Shown in pieces: positions 37,496 to 48,231 of a DNA stretch of 64,000 nucleotides (within the stretch, counting starts at the first letter, position 1; every line of letters begins with the position of its first letter). The notes under the pieces are model-generated. The model saw only the letters and a program-made list of their open reading frames with translations. It was not told the DNA's origin and searched no databases. This stretch comes from Argentina anserina (Eukaryota; Streptophyta; Magnoliopsida; Rosales; Rosaceae), in contig NC_065877.1 in assembly GCF_933775445.1 (NCBI RefSeq), positions 14,136,001 through 14,200,000 of the forward strand. Reading direction: 5' to 3'. The position numbers and the translations under genes are program-made.

Positions 37496-37720
37496 CTAAA
37501 GTTTTAACAAAAGACGCATGCCAATGCTCTTCACATGCTCTAAAGTTTTAGGCAAAGACTTAGTGAACAAATCCGCAACATTAGATTCTGAACTCACTTG
37601 ATTAATTTGAATATTCAAGAACTTCTGCTGTTGAAAATTGTAGAAGAACATGGGCGAGATATGCTTGGTGTTGTCTCCTTTGATGAAACTAACTTGGTAT
37701 GCTCTATGCAAAAATCATTA
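37496..37720 (-). pseudogene. Copia RNase H C-terminal fragment
   Basis: A 71-codon frame contains the end of the Copia polyprotein: VSSESNVADLFTKSLPKTL then GMRLLLKL, the near-universal ADLFTKxLP motif before the stop. Upstream parts of RNase H (37720-38160) are present but broken by stops. The YADA remnant at 37965 corresponds to the RNase H start. Confidence 0.8.
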
Positions 37721-38374
37721 TCTCCATAAATGCACGTAGATTGATCAGTTGTAGAGACTATTCCACAAGAATCACGAATATGATGAACAAGTGATCGTAG
37801 CCAAAAACCTTATCTAACTGTTTCATGGAGAGGTATGCTCTTTGTGTGATTCGAAGAAGTAGCGATAAAAGATTGCTTAGTGGATATTCAAGATAACGAT
37901 GTATTCCTAATGGTAAACACATAATTGGTTTGAGAACGACCTTATGAGGGTCTGAAAAAGATCATGCATCGGCATAACTAACTAGGATGTTGTTTGGAGT
38001 CTTTGCATTAGTGGAATGAATAGGAGGGGATGGAACCATGTTCTCGGCACTGTGGTCTGCCGTCATGATGTGGCTGTCGGCGGTGCCGGTGTGAGGTGGC
38101 ACGACCATGGTATTCTCCCTCTTGTATGGATAGAACAACCTCATGTCAAGGGAACCTTTCAAGTACCAAACAAATGCTTGATATCATTCCAAGGACATAG
38201 CGTAGGCGTGGAGCTAAATCTGACTAACAACTTCAATGCGAAAGATATGACTGGTCTAGTGCATAGAGCTAGATACAATAGTGCCCCAATTGCACTAAGG
38301 TATGGAACTTCAGGACCAAGAACGTTTTCATCATCCTCTTTAGGACGGAATGGATCATTCTTGATATCTAGATT

Positions 38375-39590
38375 TCAGATAACCATAGGAGCAGACAATG
38401 GACTGCATAGATCCATATTGAAACGTCGAAACATCTTTTGCGTGTAGTTAGATTGATGGACTAAGATGTCGTCGGCCCTGTGAACAAGTTCAAGGCCGAG
38501 ACAAAATCTCATCCACCCTAGGTCATTCATCTCAAATTCCGACTTCAAATAAGACACAGTCTCTTCAATCTCATTAAGAGTACCAATTATGTTCATGTCA
38601 TCAACGTAAACCGCAACGATGACAAATCTGGAATTTGTCTTTCGTATGAACACGCAAGGGCATAATTCATTATTAATGTAACCTCTCTCTTTCAAGTATT
38701 TGTGCAACCGATTGTACCACATTCTTCCGGATTGCTTAAACCCGTACAACGAACGACGTAATCTGACTGCATAAGTACTCCGTGGTTTGAAGACACTTGA
38801 TGGAGGTAAAGGTAGTCCCTTTAAAGCTTTCATGTATAGCTCTGCGTCAAGATCCCCATATTGATAAGCAGTGACCACACCCATAAGCTGTATATTTAGT
38901 CTTTCGGGCATTACCAGACTAATAAGCTAGTAGAAAGTAATGATGTCCATAATTGGAGAATAAGTCTCCTTAGTCAATATCAGGTCGTTGTGAGAATCCT
39001 TGCGCCATGAGTCGTGCCTTAGAACACACAACCTTGTTTATCTCATTACACTTACGAACAAAAACTCATTTATGTCCAACAAGTTTAACATCTCTTGGAG
39101 TCAATTCAACATTTCCAAAGAATTCTCTCTTATTCAATAAGTCTAGTTTTGCCTGTATTGCTTCCTTCAACTTCAGCCAATCTGCTCTACGTTCACATTT
39201 AGCTACAAAGCGAGATTCAATGTCGTCTTCTGATATGATCTCATGCACAACAGAATAAGCGAAAATGTCATCAATACAAGTAGTGGCTCGGTTTCGGATC
39301 GATTGCTCACTAGTGTAGTTAACAAAGATTTCGTTGTTATCTTGCATCAAGCAAGGTTCCATAGCTTCCCACGGTAACACTTGAGTTGATTCATGAACAT
39401 AAGTGTAATCAGAGACACTTTCATATGATGGTGATTCATCGTTGATGACATGTTGTGACTTGGTCATTCGTTTATTTCTAGGCTTTGAATTCTTAGAGGT
39501 TTTTGGTCTCCCCTTTTCCTTTGAGGAGCCAAGGCCGAAGCTGCTTCTGCTCGGACCGTCTCGGCTCCGTTGCCACAAGGGGCACAATTA
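38375..39590 (-). pseudogene. Copia reverse transcriptase (RVT_2) remnant
   Basis: Two minus-strand frames, 39066-39587 and 38375-38911, cover the start and middle of the Copia reverse transcriptase. The first holds DDIFAYSVVHEI and the WLKLKEAIQAKLD segment that opens the domain. The second holds VRLRRSLYGFKQSGRMW, the catalytic YVDD box (AVYVDDMNIIG) and the SEFEMNDLGWMRFCLGLE region. A gap with frameshift lies at 38912-39065. YVDD is intact, but the protein cannot be made in one piece. Confidence 0.85.
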
Positions 39591-39862
39591 ATGCCATTGT
39601 GTATGGCTGCGCTGCCGTTGGTTGCCATCCCACTGTCAGGGACGGTGCTAATGGTGCTAGGAGATTGTCTTCCACGCCCGTATTTCTGGACATCCAACTG
39701 TGCCGGTACATTTGCAGTGAATATTTTTGATTTCGTCACTTTAGCAATATCTACAAAGCCAGTGGACATCGAATCAATGACTTTTTGGAGGTCGATAATG
39801 CATTGCACTTCTAACTCATTTTGAGCAGTGCAGGGATCATAATGAGACAAAATGGGGGACAC

Positions 39863-40835
39863 ACCACGTCAATTCCTGACGTTCATTTGGAATGATAACA
39901 TTCTCATCTCTCCATAATGACGAGAAGTATGTCTCATCAAAGTGACAATCAATAAATCTTGCAGTAAAGAGATCTCCGGTGGTTGGTTCTGAGTAGCGGA
40001 CAATCATTGGGGAATTATAGCCAACATAAGTACCTAATCGCCTCTGAGGACTCATTTAGTACGCAGTAGAGGCGTAATAGGCACATAAATGGGGCAACCA
40101 TGCGTAAGTGTGAAATATTTAGTTCATAACCAGTGACTATTTGGTACGCACTAAACGCTTGGTTTGCCGCGGGTCTAAAACGAATAAGTATCACTGCATA
40201 CAACACTGCATATACCCACGTAGAGACCGGTAGGTTAGTACTCATAACCAAGGCCTGAGCAACAAACTGTTTAAGCTTGATGATAATCTTTGTTAGATTG
40301 TTCTATAAATGAACATGTGGAACAAGATGTTCAACTTCGATCCCAATATACATGTAGTAATCATCAAAGGTCTTGGAGGTGAATTCTCCAGCATTATCCA
40401 ATGAATAGATTTGATAGGATGGTCAGGGTAGTGAGCCCTAAGTTTGATGATCTCAATTCATAACTTAGCAAAATGCAGCATTCCTTGTGCATAACAAAGC
40501 GACGTGTGACCAACGCGTTGATGCATCAACCAATACCAATATCTAAAAGGTCCATATTCCTGGTTGAATAAGTCCAGAAATATCACCTTGAAATATGTTG
40601 TAAGAATGAAATGTTCTCGATTGAAGCCTTAGCAAATGAAGCATTTCCTAGAAATTTAACAACAAAGCAAGATTTGCAAAATGAGCGATGGGCAATAAAT
40701 ATAGCCATAGAGACATTTAAAATAACGAGAGGCATCATGAGCTCTTGTAAGGAAAAGGACGCCACTGCTGGCAGCATAAATGTCGTGGAGTTGCCAAGAG
40801 GGGCTGACTTGGCCTCACCGTGCAAGTAAGGTGGT
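39863..40835 (-). pseudogene. Copia integrase core remnant
   Basis: Read on the minus strand with several frameshifts, this is the Copia integrase: CGPFRYW-like start (about 40560), IIKLRAHYPDHPIK (about 40450), an LDNAGEF catalytic-Asp block (about 40400), and near the end SPQRRLGTYVGYNSPMIVRY and FTARFIDCHFDETYF (40050-39900). The intact-looking frames at 39837-40055 and 40583-40825 are pieces of it or shadows. It is interrupted on its N-terminal side by the solo LTR. Confidence 0.75.
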
Positions 40836-42832
40836 TGATAGATCGTTGGTTAGAACGTCTATAAAATACCCTGAAAAACATCATCGTTAGTATAGAATAA
40901 GTAGGGATCGTTCAGTCTGGGGAATCAAAAGGGCCTCAAAACTTAGCATCTTATTGGGGGATTTGATTTGGATTCTAAAACTACTACTTAAAATAAATCC
41001 TAAATTACTTATACACAATTGATCTACCACTCATCACATAACCAAAACACGAATTCTACTCAAGAAACATGTATGAAACGCATAGAATAACATATAGGCA
41101 ACGAATTATTTCGATTCTTTATAATTCAATTTCAATTCTAATTAGAGCCCGAAGCGGTTCATCTAATCGTTAAGACTTCTTAGTTATTTAGAATCAACGA
41201 AGCGTTCAATCCTAAACATATGCTAAAAAAAGTTTAACATAACGAAGCATTCTAGTTAAACAACAAAGTAGCACATAAGCACATTAAGTCTAATTGGAGA
41301 CATGTAAGCAAGCATGACGTCACTCATCTTGATAAAGCATGCAAATTCCTAGAACTATCACAACCCTAAGCAAGTACCAATAATTGAAACACGAAGCGCA
41401 TACTCAATTAAAGAACACTTTGGTGAATTAAATCGCAACTTTAGGAGAACCATGGCATTGGCTTCCTCAAGCATTGATTTAGATGCACAAATTCAAGGAA
41501 TAAATTAAAATAAAACCTAAATAAAAATCGGAAACCTACTGTCCTAGATCATAACACACTGCATATATACATATTTCATGAGTTCATACAATCAAAACAT
41601 AAAACTAAAGAAGTCTGAATTTATATTCTTCATATATGAAACCGAAAAGATCATCCAATAAATCATTCAATGAATTCAAAAATTTCAGAAAACCAAAATA
41701 AAAATTACAAGCCATGGATGAATCACACATTAGAAACCTTGAAGGATGGAGTAAGATGAATTCGGATTTGGAGAGGCAAGAGGGGGAGCACGGCTTGGTG
41801 GAGATTGATGAACTTTTTGGCTTGAATTTTCTGGATATTTTGGCAGGGTTTCGGCTTGGATTTATGAGAGAATGGAGATGATGAATTGTGAGGGAGGCCG
41901 TGCCTTTTATAGAGGAAGGATGAGAGGAGAGGCTGCTATGGTTTTGATGGGCTGATCCATGTATGCATGACTGTGATTTTACTCTTCAATTGAATCGAAT
42001 TACTCTCCTTATTTTCCTTGTAGAATAAGCTCTTATCTCCTATTTCTTCTAGGGTTACACGACATGGGCTGGACTCATTCTCCTTGGCTGATTGCTAGGC
42101 ACGACAAGACTCCTAGATACTCTTTAAAGCTTCCCATGCCAGGCTCCTTATATTTTGGTGATTTGGATAGCACGACCTCCTCTCCTATTTTCTCTCAAGA
42201 GTTCCACACGGCTTGGACTTCCTTTGGCTTCAATATGCACGGCTGAAACTCCCTTTTATTTATCCCTTGAATTATCTCTTCAAATCTGAAAAATAAAAAC
42301 CGAAATTAATAAGAAGACATAATCTATTTCGAAACTTATGTCTTAATCTATACATTTGTTGTCTTAGAAAGGCACATGTAATAGATGAGCTCAACTAGAT
42401 GAGAAAAGGTTCTAATTTGCAAAAAGGAAACTTACTAGAATAAGTAAGTTACTAGAATAAGAAAGTTCATTTAGGAAAGTTTCGTAATAAGAGTTTGAGT
42501 TCAAGTAGGACTTTCCCAAATGGTACGTTTCCTAGTCTAACAAGGATTCCTAATGCAAACAGGACTCTGAAGATATCGCCAATGCAATTAAAACGTAGAA
42601 AGATGAAGACTCCTAATCCAACTAGGTTTCCTAGTCCTATAAGGATTCCTACTCAAACTAGGACTCTAGACCAATTCTTCGTTTTTAACTCGTTTAAACA
42701 CAAAGACACATCCATAACCGTCCTAGACTCCTATTGTGACTCAATGACTCGATATTACAACAATAAGGGCTAAGCAAAGTATAAATGGAGGTAAAAAACA
42801 TATTAAGAATGTAGCACAAAGTGCTCTTATCA
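40836..42832. mobile_element. Solo LTR inside the Copia pol region
   Basis: This 1997-bp sequence begins TGATAGATCGTTGG and ends GTGCTCTTATCA, flanked by the perfect duplication GTGGT (40831-40835 and 42833-42837). The GGGATCGTTCAGTCTGGGGAATC stretch and the AGTGCTCTTATCA end are distant versions of those in the 27503 family. Copia integrase sequence resumes on both sides. ORFs inside (42064-42246, 42495-42773) are meaningless. Confidence 0.8.
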
Positions 42833-42837
42833 GTGGT

Positions 42838-43400
42838 CCTCCAATCGTGTCTTGGACTTGACAAATGAATGACCATGTGATTTTTTTTGAGAATTCTAAT
42901 TATCATATCACGACTAGGGAACCCGAGATGGGCATGCCAAAACATATAAGAATCTGAATCATAGAACTTGCGAGCAACCGCATATGATATAAAATTTTAA
43001 ATGGAAGTAAGATACAAACCATTCCCGAGACTCTTTATCTTCTCTAAGATGTGGTGCTGGCTTACTTTGTCAGAGCTAACACATATATATTCCTCTCAAT
43101 TCTCACTATAAGTATCTAGGTGAAAACCATTGGCATGTATGCCCTTAAAACTTAGCAAGGTGCACGGAGACTTCGGTCCATAAAGAGCGTCAATGACGTT
43201 GAGAGTCGTACCATTAAGCAACATAAAAGAAGCAGTGCATCTTCCTTGAATGATGGATTTGGAGCTAATCATTGTTGTCATCGAAGAAGTCGAAAATAAG
43301 AGATCCGTAAATAACTGCATGTGTAGGTAGTAAGACAATGTGAGTGGTTCCATAGTCAGCAAGAAACTCGATTTCACCGTGGGATATCTACAAAATAAAA
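42838..43400 (-). pseudogene. Copia protease and GAG-pre-integrase remnant
   Basis: The frame 43096-43377 covers the end of the aspartic protease region, with FMLLNGTTLNVIDALYGPKS and TLLSFKGIHANGFHLDTYSEN, a strongly conserved Copia sequence. Further along the minus strand (about 42945-42838) follows FWHAHLGFPSRDMIIRILKK, the pre-integrase HLG motif, just before the solo LTR cuts in. Confidence 0.8.
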
Positions 43401-44239
43401 ATTAAGACAGTCAGCGACACATGAACTATTATAGACAATACACCGTAGAATATTATAAGAAAGGGGATCAGAACAAAATGCAATCCCATCGAGTTTATCA
43501 CCTGGCAATAGTACTATATTCTTCAACTAAAGAGTTAGTAAAACATGGTATTGAAGCAATGAAATATAAATAGTAAACTAGGGTGTTAAACCATCTAAAA
43601 TGGTGTAAAAACACACTTAAAGAATGCTGGTGAGCAAACAAAAAAAATTGTCTTGGAGAAAATCGAAAAAATTAACCAGAAAACCCTAATAAAATAGCTC
43701 AAAACCGGGGTGAAACTTTGGTGAAAAAACACTGCAATCAAACTACTGGAAATATGTCAGAAATCAACGAAAATCGTTGAAAAAACTCTCTGGAAATCAG
43801 CAACGGCCAAAACCGGCCGGTATGGAGGTCAGGGCAGCAGGTCCAGCAGGGAGTGCCAGTAGAAGCCGGACGGAGGTGCCAGAGCGGCGGAAGGCTGCGT
43901 AATGACATCTAAATTTTGACGTTTCCAGTGTTGTTTTCTAAATTTGAAGTGTCAAATTCGCAATGTAATGCTATTAGGGTTCCATGTAACCCAAAATCGT
44001 CTAATTTAAAAACCACTTGAGTTCCAAACATTGACTATCATGCTAAGTGTAAGGTAAATAAAATTCTCAAGAGATCGACTTGTGAACAAGGAAACGAGAA
44101 ATTTTATGATTGACATTCATTTAATACATCACAAACGAACTTCTAATTCCAAAAATCAAAAGAGTAATACAAAGTCAATGAAAATAACAATGGCAAACCT
44201 ATAATAATAATTGAAATCTTAAAGCTAGAATAAGCTAAA
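43401..44239. other. Non-coding stretch inside the Copia element
   Basis: About 840 bp between protease and gag has no recognisable coding. It includes a GC-rich block (43798-43910, GCCGG-rich). Most Copia elements have gag and protease contiguous, so this may be an extra insertion or local rearrangement. I found no clean ends. Confidence 0.35.
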
Positions 44240-45292
44240 TGTGACTAATCAAAGTCTGGAGTATCCATTGTAGGTGCATGAGTCTTAGCCTTGGAAGGAA
44301 AGGGCTTGGGCTTCATGGAGATGTGGTGAATCTCGATCTCTGGTTCTTCATCCACATGGTTCGATTCGGGTTGTAGAAACTTCTTGTAGGCAGAGTATGC
44401 TTTGATCATCTCCTTGCTAGCTCAATAATCGCGATTAAAATGCTTGAAAGAGCCACATTTGAAGCATGAAGGCTTGCCATGACCGGAGTTGGAGGCGGGA
44501 GAAGGCGCACGGCCTCCTTAAGGGTTCAAACGAGGATGGCCTCCCCCAAAGGGTGTGGCGCCGTTACCATCACGTGTCCAAGAATTAGACTTGGGTTGAG
44601 GACGGCCTTGTTGCCTTCCACCATGAGAATTGTTGCCTTGTTGCTGGTATGGAGTATTTCTCGCTTGATTCTTTTACTTTGGAACTTTCCAATAGTTAGA
44701 CTGTGGCATAGTAATCTTTTTCGTGCCAACATGTCTATTATTGTTGTTGAGAAGGATCTCAGAGTGTCTCTCTTTCTTTGCCAAGAGCACCATTAAGTCG
44801 GCGAAAGTCTAGATCTTCCTTTCCTCTATATGAGTGCGGTACGTATGAGCTTGGACATCATAGTTGATTGGAAAAATATCCAACCCCTTATAGAGAAAAT
44901 CTAAGTCGGTCTTGATGACACCAACTGTGCCAAGGTCAGATTGCAAACATAGCATATCCTGATTGAAGTCATATACTCTCTTATAGTCCAATAGACGAAT
45001 GTTATCCCATATAACAGTCAATTTGGGAAGAAGCTTATCATGAACGTTGTTGTACTACAAGCGAAGTTTGTCCTATAGTCCTTTGGGATCTTTTACGTTC
45101 AAATATTGCCTCTTAAGAGTAACATGAATGTGATGTCTCATAAAGATGAGAGCTTGAGTCTTGGTCATAGCGGAGAAATGGCAGGAGGGTCGGCAAACAT
45201 GCCCTGAACACCTCTGCTCTCAAAAGCGAGCTCTATGTTTCCTTGCCTTCAAGATCAAAAAGGCCAAATTCCGGTCACGATGGTGATGACAT
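44240..45292 (-). pseudogene. Copia gag remnant with damaged zinc knuckle
   Basis: The likely start ATG is at 45291 on the minus strand, followed by broken pieces (PEFGLFDLEGKE; about 45120, TLKRQYLNVKDPKG) and then an intact frame 44809-45021 with the UBN2-type segment VYDFNQDMLCLQSDLG. The zinc knuckle is at about 44430-44470: CFKCGSFKHFNRDY, in which the fourth ligand Cys has become Tyr and a stop follows at once. Many frameshifts occur. It is not functional. Confidence 0.75.
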
Positions 45293-45839
45293 CTATAAAA
45301 ACAAAACGAAATCGATTATATTCAAGTATGACATGAATTAGAAGGGATGACGTATATGGTCATAAGAAAATCGATGCAAACGGCGATTCTTATGATTACA
45401 CCCAAAATAGCGGTGCACTTAGGTGACCACACGAAATTGATTAACTTTCATTTCAAAATAATCGTGACTCCCCCAGGTTTGTCACACGAAAAACATCGAC
45501 CAAAGAGAAGAATAGTGAGTTCCCTCATTTAGCCTCATCCGCGATATAAGTACGGCATGAGATATAAGAAAGGTGAATATTGCCTGACATTATAAAAAAA
45601 AAATTCAATTAGCTACAGCGCAGATTTGCCAGCGCAAATTCAATTATGACGACACTGTGACGGCAACCGTGCTGTCGCAAAAAATTGAGATGGTGACATT
45701 AACCGTCAAGATTGTAAAAGGCAGACTGGACATTCTTTACAGATAGGGAAATAACATCGGTGTTAAGTTGGAAACCCTAGATCCCAAAATTATCTCTCTT
45801 ATAGAGCTCTCAGCCACATCCCTTGGTGAGAGTGCGAGA

Positions 45840-46003
45840 CGACCTCCAGTCCTCTACACCCCGATTTTCTCTCTCTCTCTCTCTCTCTCTCATAGTGTTT
45901 TTTGTTGGAATAAAGTGAATGGAGCCTATTTTAGGAAATCAAATGGAGCCCAGATTCCAATCCTCTACACCCCGATTCTCTCTCACACACACACACACAC
46001 ACA

Positions 46004-46053
<50 letters not shown>

Positions 46054-46121
46054 TAGTATTTTTTGTTGGAATAAAGTGAATGGAGCCGATTTTAGGAAAT
46101 CAAATGGAGCCCAGATTTGAT
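45840..46121. repeat. Direct duplication plus CT/CA microsatellites in the outer CACTA
   Basis: A segment of about 115-160 bp (CCTCTACACCCCGATT ... GGAATAAAGTGAATGGAGCC ... GGAGCCCAGATT) occurs twice in tandem, at about 45849-45956 and 45962-46116. Each copy contains a CT run; the second also has (CA)n. The ORF over it is Ser-Leu/Thr-His low complexity. Confidence 0.8.
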
Positions 46122-46229
46122 TACAAGGTCGTTTTTGTTTTTCCTCCTGAACTACAAGCTGGGTCCTCCTCCTCCTCCTCCACTAGGTCAAAATAGTGAA
46201 TAGACAATGATGGATAAACAATGCAGGGC

Positions 46230-46560
46230 AAAAAAAAAACCATTGTCTAATATTTTAGACAATGGTTTCAAAATAAGCATTGTCTTAAGTTTTGGTCCGG
46301 ACAATGCTTTTGTTTTTGGCATTGTCAAATGTTTATAAGGCAATGTTTTTATATTTTACCATAAATAACATTGTCCAAATTTGCAGCAAAAACAATGGTT
46401 TGTAACTGCCTATTGTTTGTATTGCAATTCTGGACAATGGTTTTATGTACTTAAGGAAACATTGTCTGAACTTTTTCAGACAATATCATTCTTACAATGG
46501 ATTTTTTTGGATATCTTTACACATTGTCTCAAATGATAACTAACAATGGTTTGGGAAAAC
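46230..46560. repeat. Left subterminal repeat array of the inner CACTA
   Basis: More than ten copies of a word around ACAATGG/CATTGTC occur in both orientations, for example ATTGTCTAATATTTTAGACAAT at the start, which is itself a palindrome. The same word fills the right end, so these are probable binding sites of the element's DNA-binding protein. Confidence 0.75.
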
Positions 46561-48231
46561 AAATCCATTGCGGAAGAAACCCTAGCTATTGGAGGGAATT
46601 CATGATTAGCTTTAGTATTTTCCCCCCTCATTTTATCCAACCCTAACACAGTCTTTTAGTCATTTAGGCAAAACTTTCCATTTAGTTTAGCACTTTCCAT
46701 TTTGAATCTCGCAAAAAAGAAAACACTTACCATTCCATTTTAATCATGTTTTCCATTTAGGCAAAACTTGATAGCTCTCTCCAATCCACACAAAGTCTCT
46801 CACCTTTCTCTCAAATCTCGCAATCTCTCAGTTCTCTCACTCGATAACATGGTTTGAGGATGTTCTGGGTTTGGAACTCAAAGATTGGAGGTACGAATCA
46901 CAGCTAGGAGTTTGAGGGTTTTCTGGGTTTCAACATTGGAGGTAGGAATCACAGCTAGGAGTTTAAGGATTTTCTAGGTTTCGAATCACAACATTTGGGT
47001 TTTTTTTTATTTATATTATTTGAAATTAGGTAATCTGAATATATTGTTAGCTAAACTTGATTTTGTTTTTGAAGTTGATTTTGGTTTTTAAACTCAATTT
47101 GGGGTTAGGGTTTCATCTATCAATAAAATCGTCATTTCATTATTGAAGTGTTTACTGATTGGGTTTCATTTGCGATGTAACTTAGATTTGGATGTTTAGT
47201 TTCTATAATTTTATCAGAAGAGATAGAGATTACCAACTAGTGCATGAAGGGAAACGTGGAAGACTGAAAGCTTTTCTACTTGGTTAGTTGCTGGAAATTG
47301 CCTTTATCCTTCTCTTTACTTCCATGAAGTTAACATATGACTGCACTAGAATTGTAGTCATATGTTAACTTCATGAAGGGAAACATGGAAGACTGGAAGC
47401 TTTTCTACTTGGTTAGTTGCTGGAAATTGCCTTTATCCTTCTCTTTACTTCAATGAAGTTAACATATGACTGCACTAGAACTGTAGCTCTAGCTAGTTTT
47501 GTTTCAGTTTGAATTCAGCATTCCTAACTGCCTTATTTGGCACACACATTAATGGACTCATTTCAAATTATTAAACATTATTTATTAATATTGACTCATT
47601 TATCAATTCAATTCTTCAATGAGTTATGGTAAAAGGGTTGTCGAAATCAGCCCAAGTCTTCAAGTTGGAATCAATAGTTGAGTTTAGAAACATAAGCCTT
47701 TAATTACTAATTAGATCTTGATCAAGTTTCCAGGTCCATTTTGTATATAGACATTTATGAAGTGTTTAATTACTGATTGTTAATATAGTTGAAGTATGAT
47801 TTGTTAGCTAGTTTGTATGAATCATATCATCAAATGGGTATATTCAGTGAGTTTGAATGAAAGAGTCAGTGGATATATGTATGATTTTTGTTTACTAATG
47901 TCTGTGTTTCTAGGGTAAACCATATCATGGGTACAATTTGAAACAAGCAAGCTAAGGAGCATACGTTTTGGAGCATAAGGTATGAACTCTGCCTTTATTT
48001 CGCTGCATTGATGGATATTGCTATGTTGGTTGTTGATTTTTTAGTTGTTACTGTGTTGAACTCTGCCGGTATGAAATTTGTTTTTGTGATGGATATTGTT
48101 GATAGATAATGTTGTGTTGATGGATATGATTGTATTGGTTAATAATTGATTGTTTGTTGATGTGTTGGATGTTGATAAATTGGTAGAAGCTCTGTTGGTA
48201 TGATAAGGTGTTTTACTTTTTTATTTGCTAG
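46561..48231 (+). other. Leader/intron region of the inner CACTA
   Basis: CT-rich, 5'-UTR-like sequence at 46770-46850 is followed by a tandem repeat of about 65 bp (GGAGGTACGAATCACAGCTAGG at about 46888 and again near 46938) and a 129-bp tandem duplication (47244 and 47373). At the junction of that duplication lies a perfect 19-bp inverted repeat (47324-47342 and 47356-47374, 13-nt loop). No coding was found. It probably contains the promoter and non-coding first exon(s). Confidence 0.5.

Noticed and set aside
38016..38447. 143-codon plus-strand ORF
   Set aside because: Antisense shadow of the Copia reverse transcriptase/RNase H on the minus strand.
37126..45587. A separate truncated Copia, unrelated to the LTR at 59023
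   Set aside because: Matching ATATT duplications outside both LTRs, same strand and collinear order make one split element the simpler reading.
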